From Myxococcaceae bacterium (lineage in GTDB: Bacteria > Myxococcota_A > Polyangia > Polyangiales > Ga0077539), in the NCBI GenBank assembly GCA_004297725.1, contig SCUS01000127.1:1-41436 (forward strand): a stretch of 41,436 nt of DNA, written 5' to 3'. Numbering within the stretch: position 1 is the stretch's first letter; each line of letters opens with the position of its first letter. Under the pieces are notes generated by a model that saw nothing but the letters and a program-made list of their open reading frames with translations, was not told where the DNA came from and did no database searches. Below, one piece after another: positions 1-7,338 of this stretch. The translations under genes and the position numbers were made by a program.

Positions 1-140
1 TCAGCGACCGCAGGCCCGCTCGCGGGCCGCCCGCGGGCGCGGAGTCGGCGGTAGCTCACGAGACGACCGCTCCATGACGACCTTGCGCAAGGTCACCGAA
101 GGATTCCGGGAAGGATCAGGGTTTCCAACCCGCGGGCACA
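1..140. other. Window edge, no supported gene
   Basis: I cannot support a gene here. Two plus-strand frames are open from the window edge to stops at 52-54 and 75-77, so the 3' end of a gene starting outside the window is possible, but nothing recognisable is encoded. The minus-strand operon that ends at 215 has its terminator just to the right of this stretch. Confidence 0.3.
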
Positions 141-148
141 GCGAAATG

Positions 149-185
149 AAAGAAGGGCACCCCTCACCTGCGGGTGCCCCTTCTT
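149..185 (-). terminator. Intrinsic terminator of the korAB-ferritin-hemerythrin operon
   Basis: Read on the minus strand, an arm AAGAAGGGGCACCC pairs with GGGTGCCCTTCTT across a loop of about nine bases, with one bulged base, and is followed by a short T-rich stretch. It lies about 30 bases after the hemerythrin stop codon, at the end of a four-gene minus-strand run. The T tract is weak, as is common at this GC content. Confidence 0.6.
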
Positions 186-214
186 CGTGGGAGGCGATGC
201 GCCCGACGGGTCGA

Positions 215-643
215 TCAGCCCCCGAAGCCGTCGCAGAGCATCTCGTCGGTCAGCAGCTCGGCGCCCAGGAACTCCTTCTCCTCGTGCGCGATGTGCACCA
301 GCATCTTGTCGAGGAGCTTCACGATCGCGCCCGCCGACTCCACGGTGCTGCTGGCCTCGACCAGCGTCGCGTAGAGCTCGGCGTGCTCGGCCAGGTGCTC
401 GTCGAGCATGGTCTTCTGCCGCAGCGGCCCCCACGCGTCGATGGACGGGAGGATGGCCTTCAGCGCCGCCTCCTCCGCGGCGTTGTGGAGCTGCATCGTG
501 CTCGCCAGCCGGGCGAGGCAGCTCCGCTGGCGCGCCGTGTCCGAGCTCGCCGTGGCCGCGCGCGTCTCCTCGATCTGCGCTCGGATGTCCGCGTGCTCCT
601 CCATGAGGATCTTTCGAATCTCGCTCAGCGTCTTCGTCGTCAC
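215..643 (-). CDS. Hemerythrin-like HHE domain protein
   Basis: A 142-residue cytoplasmic four-helix protein of the hemerythrin HHE family, which binds a diiron centre that reversibly binds O2. The expected ligands are visible: H17 (EEHADI), H53 and E57 (LHNAAEE), H83 and H87 (DEHLAEH), H117 and H120-E121 (HIAHEE). The GTG start is set by a strong GGAGGT five bases upstream. It is the last gene of the minus-strand operon korA-korB-ferritin-hemerythrin, 31 bases after the ferritin-like gene and followed by a hairpin terminator. A role in oxygen sensing, storage or scavenging for the oxygen-sensitive KOR enzyme is inferred from context. Haem-independent iron storage or NO handling are alternatives. 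Confidence 0.85.
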   Translation of the reverse strand: MTTKTLSEIRKILMEEHADIRAQIEETRAATASSDTARQRSCLARLASTMQLHNAAEEAALKAILPSIDAWGPLRQKTMLDEHLAEHAELYATLVEASSTVESAGAIVKLLDKMLVHIAHEEKEFLGAELLTDEMLCDGFGG

Positions 644-674
644 GGCAGACCTCCGTTCGGTGTGGGGCTTCGTC

Positions 675-1199
675 TCAAAGGGCCACGATCTCGTCGTCGT
701 CGTCGCGCGCAGGACCCTCCGGCGGCAGCCGGGCGATCTCCTGACGCACCAGCGCCTGGTGCTCCCGCTCCTCCTCGCGCAGCTCGGTGAAGATGTCCTG
801 CACGTCCTTCATCTGGACCATCCCCGCCGCGGCCTCGAAGAACTCGAAGGCCTTCGTCTCCGCCTGCAGCGACGCGCCGAGCGCCTGACGCACGGTCATG
901 TTGGCCCGCACCTCGTCGTACTCCGGGGCCTCGATGTCGAAGATCATCTCGCGCTTCACCGAGCGCGGCTCGTCGCCGAAGAGTCCTCGGCGCCGCTCCG
1001 CGAGGCGGCTCTCGTGCTTGGCCTCGATGGCCAGCATGAAGCGGAAGAACCGCGCGGCCTCGGGGTTGTGGTGCAGCTCCATCTGGTCGGCGAACTCCTC
1101 GTAGCGGTCCTTCGCCTCCTCCTCGACGAGCACGGCGAGGTCGAGCGCGTCGCGGAGGGAGATGTTGGCAAGGTCGATCGAGCGCGTCTTGTCGGTCAC
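675..1199 (-). CDS. Ferritin-like (rubrerythrin-type) diiron protein
   Basis: A 174-residue protein of the ferritin-like superfamily. Each half carries a helix with Glu followed by an ExxH helix: E26-E28 with E59-x-x-H62, and E114 with E144-x-x-H147, the two-fold pattern of rubrerythrin-like diiron sites. The C-terminal Cys4 rubredoxin domain of true rubrerythrins is absent; the tail is acidic (DDDDE). GTG start with GAGGTG five bases upstream. The korB stop lies only nine bases upstream, so the genes are almost certainly co-transcribed. Family members reduce peroxide or handle iron. Protection of the KOR Fe-S cluster is inferred. Confidence 0.8.
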   Translation of the reverse strand: MTDKTRSIDLANISLRDALDLAVLVEEEAKDRYEEFADQMELHHNPEAARFFRFMLAIEAKHESRLAERRRGLFGDEPRSVKREMIFDIEAPEYDEVRANMTVRQALGASLQAETKAFEFFEAAAGMVQMKDVQDIFTELREEEREHQALVRQEIARLPPEGPARDDDDEIVAL

Positions 1200-1208
1200 G
1201 GAGGCACC

Positions 1209-2096
1209 TCAGGTCTGGAGGAAGCGGTCGAAGATTCGCGAGCGCGGAGGAGCCTTCTCCGACAGCACCTGCTGCCGCTCCTTGATCAGCGCGTTCATCG
1301 TCGGAGGCGGATCGGGGTTCTTGTAGAAGACCCCCGTGTGAAGCTCCTTGCCGTACTTCTGCGCGAGGCCCATCGCCGCGAGACGGTCCGTCGGGTCGTG
1401 GCCCAGCTTCGCGAGCGACTGCATCGTCGCGCGGTGGTTCTTCACCTGCTGATCGTCCTCGCCGAAGGTCACGCACGGCGACTGCACGTTCACGAAGGAG
1501 AAGCCCGGGAAGCGAATGGCCGCCTCGATGACCTCCGCGAGCCCGGCCATGTCCGCGGGCGTGCCCTGCGCGACGAAGTTCGCCCCGTAGGCCAGCACGT
1601 ACAGCAGCGGGTTCACGGCCTCCTCGAGGCTGCCGTACTCCGAGGTCACCGTGTGCAGCCCCTTCGGCGACGTGGGCGAGAGCTGCCCCTTGGTGAGCCC
1701 GTAGATCTGGTTGTCCATCACGATGTACGTGATGTCCGTGTTGCGTCGCACGGCGTGGGCGACGTGCCCGCCGCCGATGGAGAACCCGTCGCCGTCGCCG
1801 CCGGCCACGAGCACCAGCAGCTCCGGGCTCGCGACCTTGATGCCCTGCGCGATGGGCAGCGCGCGGCCGTGCACGCTGTTGAACCCATACGCCGTGGTGT
1901 ATCCCGGGATGCGGCTCGAGCAGCCGATGCCCGACACGAAGGCGATCTCGTGCGGCGGGCGACCGATCGCCGCGAGGGCCCGGTAGATCGCCTGCACGAC
2001 GCCAAAATCGCCGCAGCCCGGACACCAGATGGGCTTGAGCTCGCTCTTGTAGTCCTTGGCTTGATAGGTCGGCAGCGGTGCGTTGGTGGTGGTCAC
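1209..2096 (-). CDS. korB: 2-oxoacid:acceptor oxidoreductase, beta (TPP) subunit
   Basis: A 295-residue TPP-binding beta subunit of the 2-oxoacid:ferredoxin (flavodoxin) oxidoreductase family, which oxidatively decarboxylates a 2-oxoacid such as 2-oxoglutarate to the acyl-CoA with low-potential electrons. Four cysteines of the single [4Fe-4S] cluster are present: C25 and C28 (WCPGCGD), C59 (GIGCSS) and C208 (SPCVTF). The TPP/Mg motif GGDGDG is at 99-104 and DNQIYGLTKGQ at 128-138. The start is a GTG five bases beyond the korA stop; an upstream in-frame ATG would lie inside korA. Length and Cys pattern fit KorB better than the longer POR beta subunits. Substrate specificity is inferred. Confidence 0.93.
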   Translation of the reverse strand: MTTTNAPLPTYQAKDYKSELKPIWCPGCGDFGVVQAIYRALAAIGRPPHEIAFVSGIGCSSRIPGYTTAYGFNSVHGRALPIAQGIKVASPELLVLVAGGDGDGFSIGGGHVAHAVRRNTDITYIVMDNQIYGLTKGQLSPTSPKGLHTVTSEYGSLEEAVNPLLYVLAYGANFVAQGTPADMAGLAEVIEAAIRFPGFSFVNVQSPCVTFGEDDQQVKNHRATMQSLAKLGHDPTDRLAAMGLAQKYGKELHTGVFYKNPDPPPTMNALIKERQQVLSEKAPPRSRIFDRFLQT

Positions 2097-2100
2097 GGCG

Positions 2101-3888
2101 TCATTCCTCGCAGGCGATCTGTTGGGCGGACGGAGGGGACTGGAGCGCGAGCGCGGCGGCCCGCAGGCGCTCGACCACGTCACCGGGCTGGATGGGGTTG
2201 GCGCCGTCCCGAGCGAAGGACGTCACGCCCCGGGGGACGTCGACGTACATCCGCAGGATCCGGTAGAGCTGGCCCTGGTGCGAGGCCTCGACGACGAGGC
2301 CCGCGCGCACCGAGCCGAAGAACTCTCGGTAGATCTCCTCGGCCACCGGGTACACGAGCCAGGGCACCAGCAGCTTCACCGCGAGGCCCTCGGCGGTCGC
2401 CCGCAGGTAGGCTTCGCGGCACACGCCCGCGATGGAGCCCCAGCTCACGAGCGCGAAGGGCGCGTCGGGGTCGCCGTCGATGCGGAAGAGGTCCCTGCGG
2501 CGCTGCAGCGGCGCGAGCTTGCGGAAGCGCTTGGCGTTCATCGCCGCGTGCACCTTGCCGCTGGCGGTGGGGTTGCCCTGCTCGTTGTGCTCGATGCCGG
2601 CGCCCTGGTAGTTGCCGCCCTTCATGCCGGGGTGGCTGATCGGGCTGATGCCGTCCTCGGTCATCCGGAAGCGCGCGTAGCTCTGGAGGTCGACGGCGGT
2701 GGGACGCTTGCGCTCGATGAAGGTGAAGCGCGACGTGTCGATGGGGTCGACGGTCTCCTTGCGCTGCGCGATCTCCTGATCGGACAGGAGGATCACCGGC
2801 GTCTGGTAGTGCTCCGCGATGTTGAAGGCCTCGACGGTGACGTCCACCGTGTCGGCCACGGAGGTCGGCGCCAGGATCGGCCGCAGCACGTCCCCGGAGG
2901 CCGAGAACGCCGCCTGGAAGAGGTCGGACTGCTCGGGCTTGGTGGGGAGCCCGGTGGAGGGCCCGCCGCGCTGCACGTTGACGATCACCAGCGGGAGCTC
3001 GGCGATGGTCGCCAGCCCGAGGATTTCGGTCTTCAGCGCCATGCCCGGACCCGACGTGGCGGTCATGGCCTTCTTGCCCGCGAAGGAGGCGCCGAGCGCG
3101 GCCCCGATGCTGGCGATCTCGTCCTCGGCCTGCACCACCGCGCCGCCGTACTTCCACACCTCCCGGGTGAAGAACTGCATGATCTCCGTGGAAGGGGTGA
3201 TGGGATAACCCCCGAAGAACTCGCAGCCCGCGAGGATCGCCGCGGCGGCGCACATGTCGTTGCCGTCGGTGAGCATCTTGGAGCCGCTCGAGGTCGGCGG
3301 CGCCATCGCGCGCGGCGTCGCGAGCGGGTGCTCCTTCGCGAACTCCTCACCCAGGTGGAAGGCCCGCTCGTTGGCGGCGAGCAGCTCGGGGCCCTTCTTC
3401 GCGAACTTCTTGTTGAGCCCTCGAACGATCGACCCCGGCGCGATGCCGAACCACCCGGCGATGAGCCCGAGCACGACGGAGTTCTTCGCCTTGTCGGTGC
3501 CCGCCGCCCGGCGCGCCATCTCGCCGATGGGCACCGCGAACACCTCCTTGGGCGTCACTCCCACCAGCGGAATCTGACCGGGCTCTACGCCGGTCTTGGA
3601 GTCATAGATGACCACCGTGTCGCCAGAGACCGGCAGCTCCGCGCCGAACTTCAGGAAGTCTTCCCAGTTGAGCGCGATGGCCACGTCGAGCGTGCCCCCC
3701 GGGTTCTGCACCCGCGCGGTGGAGAGGCGCACGCGACACGAGGACTCCCCACCACGAACCTGAGAGCCGAAGCTCTTGGTCATCATGGCGTGGTAGCCCT
3801 CGTAGGCCGCCGCCGAAATCAGTGACTCTCCTGCGCTGACGATGCCGTCACCGCCGGAGCCGGCCATGCCCATCACGAAGTCGTCCAT
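2101..3888 (-). CDS. korA: 2-oxoacid:acceptor oxidoreductase, fused gamma-alpha subunit
   Basis: A 595-residue catalytic partner of KorB. Residues 1-190 form the gamma domain (GMAGSGGDGI at 7-16, QVRGGESS at 43-50). Residues from about 205 form the alpha domain, with the family signature GGYPITPSTE at 227-236 and the conserved ATSGPGM and NVQRGGPSTG segments after it. A gamma-alpha fusion of this size is typical of KOR-type enzymes in aerobes and Bacteroidota. The ATG at 3888 starts directly at the gamma domain; the open frame continues upstream without homology. No good Shine-Dalgarno site is visible. First gene of the minus-strand operon. No separate ferredoxin (delta) subunit is present in the window. 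Confidence 0.93.
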   Translation of the reverse strand: MDDFVMGMAGSGGDGIVSAGESLISAAAYEGYHAMMTKSFGSQVRGGESSCRVRLSTARVQNPGGTLDVAIALNWEDFLKFGAELPVSGDTVVIYDSKTGVEPGQIPLVGVTPKEVFAVPIGEMARRAAGTDKAKNSVVLGLIAGWFGIAPGSIVRGLNKKFAKKGPELLAANERAFHLGEEFAKEHPLATPRAMAPPTSSGSKMLTDGNDMCAAAAILAGCEFFGGYPITPSTEIMQFFTREVWKYGGAVVQAEDEIASIGAALGASFAGKKAMTATSGPGMALKTEILGLATIAELPLVIVNVQRGGPSTGLPTKPEQSDLFQAAFSASGDVLRPILAPTSVADTVDVTVEAFNIAEHYQTPVILLSDQEIAQRKETVDPIDTSRFTFIERKRPTAVDLQSYARFRMTEDGISPISHPGMKGGNYQGAGIEHNEQGNPTASGKVHAAMNAKRFRKLAPLQRRRDLFRIDGDPDAPFALVSWGSIAGVCREAYLRATAEGLAVKLLVPWLVYPVAEEIYREFFGSVRAGLVVEASHQGQLYRILRMYVDVPRGVTSFARDGANPIQPGDVVERLRAAALALQSPPSAQQIACEE

Positions 3889-4167
3889 TGTCGCACGGCC
3901 GAGCAATCCATATGCCGCTAGGAATATGAGGCCTGTGCGAGTCACCCCTAGTGGGGAGTGCCAGCGGATTTTGCACCGAGGTGCAGCTCCTGCGCATGGC
4001 GAGAGCCCGATGCGGGTCCGAGCCTGGGATTCGGTCCGCTCGTCGGGCGCTCGGCGCGGCATGACGTCTCCGGTCGGAGAGTCCACCCCCCCGCTCGGCT
4101 GAACCCCTGTCACTTTTCTCGTCGATCCCCTTAAGTCGCGGGGACGCCCTGTCCGATATGAGCTTGC
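3889..4167. promoter_or_regulatory. Divergent intergenic region upstream of korA
   Basis: This 279-base gap separates the minus-strand kor operon from the plus-strand small gene at 4168 and must hold the kor promoter. It is locally richer in A/T than its surroundings near 3905-3930. It contains a dyad TGCACC-ga-GGTGCA at 3972-3985 and CCCC-TAGT-GGGG at 3945-3956, both possible operators for korA. I could not assign convincing -35/-10 boxes. Confidence 0.35.
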
Positions 4168-4524
4168 ATGAGAGGGAACCTTGATGGCGCCGTGGCGTGG
4201 ATTCCCCCGGAGCTCGAGCGCCTGGCCTGCATGTTCGAGGCGGCTGGAGGCCTTGAGGCTGCGAGGCGGCTCCGAGCCGCTGACTTCCGGGAGCACTCCG
4301 AGGACGGCGACGACCTCCGTCGGCTCATACGCGACGTCCGCACCGCCATCGAGAGCGCCGCCGCGCTCGGCGGACACGCGCGGGCGAACCAGCTCCTCGA
4401 CGCGCTGCTCCACGCGTCCGACCGCCGAGACGCCGCGGCCCGACAGGCGGCCATCGCCCGCGCGGCGGGAGTCCCCTCGTGGATCCCGCTGAAGGAGGGG
4501 GTGCGATCCGTCGGGGGCCGGTAG
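4168..4524 (+). CDS. Small hypothetical protein
   Basis: A 118-residue protein I do not recognise. It is predicted to be mostly helical and charged, with alternating Arg/Glu/Asp and Ala/Leu (DDLRRLIRDVRT, then Ala-rich helices), no signal peptide, no membrane span and no Cys. A GATATG hexamer ends seven bases before the ATG, compatible with a leaderless start. It is followed after 25 bases by the GH43-like lipoprotein gene, which has its own promoter-like element. The opposite strand is also open, so the coding call rests on the helical, polar composition and the fit between neighbours. Confidence 0.5.
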   Translation: MRGNLDGAVAWIPPELERLACMFEAAGGLEAARRLRAADFREHSEDGDDLRRLIRDVRTAIESAAALGGHARANQLLDALLHASDRRDAAARQAAIARAAGVPSWIPLKEGVRSVGGR

Positions 4525-4535
4525 CGCGGGTCGTG

Positions 4536-4541
4536 TAGCCT
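4536..4541 (+). promoter_or_regulatory. -10-like TAGCCT, leaderless type
   Basis: TAGCCT ends eight bases before the ATG at 4550, which has no Shine-Dalgarno site. At the usual distance, transcription would start at or next to the start codon. Confidence 0.4.
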
Positions 4542-4549
4542 CCGCTTCC

Positions 4550-6076
4550 ATGGGACGCGCCCGCCGCCTCTACCTCGCCGCGCTCGCGCTCCTCGCGGGC
4601 TGCGCCTCCGACCCTCCGCCCGCCGGCCCGGACGCATCGCCCTCTTCGGACATCCCCCTCCCCTCGGCTCCCGATGTCCCCCCGGTCTCTTCGGACATCC
4701 CGCTCCCTTCTTCCGACATCCCGCCGCTCTCCATCGATATCCCACCCGCCTCAACCGACATCCCTCGCCCCTCAACCGACATCTCTCTCCTGGTCGATCG
4801 ACCCGCGGTGGATGCTCCGCCCGCCCCGATGGTCGTCACCGGGCGCAACCCCGTGCTCTCTGGCGATCACCCCGACCCCGCCGTGCTGCGCGTGGTGCAG
4901 CCCGACGGCGCCGTCGCGTACTACCTCGTCGCCACCGTCGACCAGGGCGACTTCCCCATCTACCGCTCCCCCGACCTCATCCACTGGACCCGCCTGCCGC
5001 TCGGCGCCTTCCGCCGCGCTCACCGGCCCGGCGGATCCATCGAGCTCAACGGACATCACTATTGCCACCTGTGGGCGCCGCAGCTCGTGGCCGTGCGCCC
5101 CGGCGCCTGGATGCTCTCCTTCACCGCGAGCCGCTACGATCGGCCGCAGTCGACCTGCCCCCCATACGGCGAGGACGGCGGCGTGTACGTCGCCTCCTCG
5201 GCCAGCGTCGAGGGCCCCTACGCCGTCGCCGAACACCCATGGGAGCCCCTCCCCGCGGGTGGTCAGATAAGCTCCTGCGCCCTCCGCGACTCCCTCCCTC
5301 GCAGCCTCGACGGCGTCTCCGGCGACTGCCAGGGAACCTTCTGTCACCACATCATCCGCCTCGACAGCGACGTCTTCCGTGACCCCCAGACCGGGCGCTG
5401 GTGGCTCTCCTACTCGTGGTTCACCAACACCCCGCCGAGGGTCGACTGGGAGCGCTCCAACCACGGCGAGCACACCTCCCTCGTCGAGCTCGACGGGAGC
5501 GACCCGTGGGCCGTGCGCTGCAACGCCGCCACCCCGCAGGTCTTCGTGGCCAACCCCCACGACGACGCCACGCAGTCGCGCCTCCGCGGTGCGTGCGCCC
5601 GGTGCGGCGAGCGGCTGTCGTTCACCCGCGGCCGACAGGGCGAGGAGATGCTCCGCGACGGGCGCTCCTGGGGCGTGGCCGAGGGCCCGGCGCTCTTCCG
5701 CCGGGGGCGCTACGTCTATGCGCTGTACTCCGGCAGCGCGTGGGACTCCGCCTGGTACCACGTGGCCTGGTCCGCGGCGCCGACGGTGGAGGAGCTCGCC
5801 TACGACAACCCGCGACGCCTCGTGGGGAGGCTGCTCATCCCGAGCGCGGGGATGTCCTTCGGCCATGGCAGCCCGGTGCTCGGCCCCGACGGGCAGAGCT
5901 GGTTCTATGTGCACCACCGATTGCGGGCCGATGCGTGCCGCACCGCCAACGACTGCGCGCGCGACGTGTGGGTCACCCCGATGACCTTCGACGACCGGGG
6001 CGACGGCAACGGCGCCGTGCACCTGAGGGCGCGCTTCCCCGCGGAAGACCCCACGGTCACCGTGCCGCTGCGCTGA
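4550..6076 (+). CDS. GH43-like glycosidase lipoprotein
   Basis: A 508-residue secreted lipoprotein with a five-bladed beta-propeller glycoside hydrolase domain of the GH43 type (arabinan/xylan-active). The signal peptide ends in the lipobox LLAGC (C18). Residues 31-92 are a Ser/Pro/Asp linker with heptad repeats. From about 98 comes the catalytic domain: putative general base D109 in HPDPA, pKa-modulating Asp in DSDVFRDP (272-279), putative general acid E378 in VAEGP, and the family histidine in GHGSP (438-442). Extra Cys (C202, C243, C260, C265, C349, C352) suggest disulfides. It starts a plus-strand run of three lipoprotein genes. The substrate is inferred from the family only. Confidence 0.8.
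   Translation: MGRARRLYLAALALLAGCASDPPPAGPDASPSSDIPLPSAPDVPPVSSDIPLPSSDIPPLSIDIPPASTDIPRPSTDISLLVDRPAVDAPPAPMVVTGRNPVLSGDHPDPAVLRVVQPDGAVAYYLVATVDQGDFPIYRSPDLIHWTRLPLGAFRRAHRPGGSIELNGHHYCHLWAPQLVAVRPGAWMLSFTASRYDRPQSTCPPYGEDGGVYVASSASVEGPYAVAEHPWEPLPAGGQISSCALRDSLPRSLDGVSGDCQGTFCHHIIRLDSDVFRDPQTGRWWLSYSWFTNTPPRVDWERSNHGEHTSLVELDGSDPWAVRCNAATPQVFVANPHDDATQSRLRGACARCGERLSFTRGRQGEEMLRDGRSWGVAEGPALFRRGRYVYALYSGSAWDSAWYHVAWSAAPTVEELAYDNPRRLVGRLLIPSAGMSFGHGSPVLGPDGQSWFYVHHRLRADACRTANDCARDVWVTPMTFDDRGDGNGAVHLRARFPAEDPTVTVPLR
4673..4798 (+). repeat. 21-bp coding repeat (Asp-Ile-Pro heptads)
   Basis: Five full tandem copies plus a degenerate end of a 21-base unit encode D-[IV]-P-x-x-S-[STI]-like heptads (Asp at residues 42, 49, 56, 63, 70, 77) in the linker of the GH43-like lipoprotein. 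The core gacatccc recurs nearly unchanged while flanking bases vary. It probably forms an extended spacer between the lipid anchor and the catalytic domain. Confidence 0.75.
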
Positions 6077-6094
6077 GGGCGCGGCGAGCGGTGG

Positions 6095-6100
6095 TAACGT
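6095..6100 (+). promoter_or_regulatory. -10-like TAACGT, leaderless type
   Basis: TAACGT ends eight bases before the ATG at 6109, the same spacing as at the preceding lipoprotein gene. There is no Shine-Dalgarno site. A partial -35 (GCTGAG, 6072-6077) lies 17 bases upstream. Confidence 0.4.
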
Positions 6101-6108
6101 CGACCGCG

Positions 6109-7338
6109 ATGAGCACCTCCCCCCGCGCGCTCGGGCTCCATGCGTTGCTCCTCGGCTGCGCCGCGGGCGGCGGGGAGCTCCCGCTGCTCGACGACGACGC
6201 CGGAGCCCGGAAGCCCGACGACGCCGGGTGGGAGGGCTCCGACGCGGGCGCGCTGCCCGCCGCGGACCTCGGCCGGGTGATCCCCGCCGTCGATGCGGGG
6301 ACGATCACCACGGACGACAGCGGGACCGCTCCCCCGAGGGACTCGGGCGAGGTGGTCGTCGCGATGGATGTTCCTGCGGCGGGCGGTGGGTTCTGCGCGC
6401 CATGCGCGACCAACGACCAGTGCGCGACGGGCGGGCTCTGCGTGCGCAGCCCCGCCGGAGAGATGCTCTGCGGGGTGCCCTGCGGGGCGGGAAACACCTG
6501 CGACGCCGACCGTCGCTGCGTCGGGGTACAGACCAACGCGGGGGTGTTCGCGCAGTGCGTCCCGCTCTCCGGAACCTGCCGCTCGGTGCCCCCCATCGAC
6601 GCCGGCGTGGCGATCGACCGGGGCGCCCCGACGTCCGACCTCGGTCCGCCGACGGACGTCCCGGGCGGCGCCCTGAGCGCGGGAGAGCGCGTGGTGACCG
6701 TAGGGACTCGCCGCGTGCTGCTCTACGTCCCGACGCGGTGGCGCGGCGGCGGAGCGGGCCTCGTGGCGCTCCACGGCAACGGCGACACCGCCTCGAACTT
6801 CCTCCGCACCAGCGGGTTGATGGCCGTGGCCGACAGCGAGGCCGTGGCGCTGGCGCTGCCCCTGGCGATCGCCGGGAGCGCACCGATGGGCGTCGACTGG
6901 GACGCGTACACCCGCCCCGCGAGCAGCAACGCCGACCTGCGCCTGGTGCAGGACACCCGCACCCTGCTGGTGAGCGGCGGCGTCGACGCGCGCCGGGTGT
7001 TTCTCGCGGGGCAGAGCCAGGGCGGCTACCTGGCCTTCTACGCCGGGATGACCTTCTCGACGCTCTTCGGCGCGGTGAACGTCAGCGCCGCGGGCGACCC
7101 GATGCCGGGCCTCGGGCTCGCAGGCATGGCCGCGCGTCGCATCCCGGTAGACCTCCTCACGGGCAGCGGCGACTTCGCCATCGCCAACATCCGAAGCACC
7201 CGCGACGACCTTCGGGCGAGGGGCTTCGACGTGCGGTACACCGAGCTCCCGGGCGTGGGGCACTGCTGTCCCCTCTCGACACGAACCGACACCGCGCCCG
7301 CCATGTGGCAGTGGCTCTCGGCGAGGCCTCTCCCATGA
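6109..7338 (+). CDS. PHB-depolymerase-type esterase lipoprotein
   Basis: A 409-residue lipoprotein with a short signal and lipobox LLLGC (C17), an Asp/Ala/Gly-rich linker (20-92), a Cys-rich module with nine Cys (96-157), then an alpha/beta hydrolase domain (190-405). The hydrolase resembles the LpqC/polyhydroxybutyrate depolymerase or feruloyl esterase group: oxyanion-hole segment LHGNGDTASN (221-230), nucleophile elbow GQSQGG (S303), probable acid D355 (GSGDF) and His H385 (GVGHCC). It would hydrolyse ester bonds outside the cell; the substrate is unknown. The start is placed at the ATG directly before the signal sequence, eight bases after a -10-like TAACGT. It overlaps the next gene by ATGA. 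Confidence 0.75.
   Translation: MSTSPRALGLHALLLGCAAGGGELPLLDDDAGARKPDDAGWEGSDAGALPAADLGRVIPAVDAGTITTDDSGTAPPRDSGEVVVAMDVPAAGGGFCAPCATNDQCATGGLCVRSPAGEMLCGVPCGAGNTCDADRRCVGVQTNAGVFAQCVPLSGTCRSVPPIDAGVAIDRGAPTSDLGPPTDVPGGALSAGERVVTVGTRRVLLYVPTRWRGGGAGLVALHGNGDTASNFLRTSGLMAVADSEAVALALPLAIAGSAPMGVDWDAYTRPASSNADLRLVQDTRTLLVSGGVDARRVFLAGQSQGGYLAFYAGMTFSTLFGAVNVSAAGDPMPGLGLAGMAARRIPVDLLTGSGDFAIANIRSTRDDLRARGFDVRYTELPGVGHCCPLSTRTDTAPAMWQWLSARPLP

Noticed and set aside
2083..3825. Plus-strand open frame opposite korA
   Set aside because: Antisense shadow in high-GC DNA; korA has clear motifs over the same bases.
3842..4102. Small plus-strand open frame overlapping the korA start
   Set aside because: It would overlap the start of korA, has no start signal, and its product has low-complexity, unrecognisable sequence.
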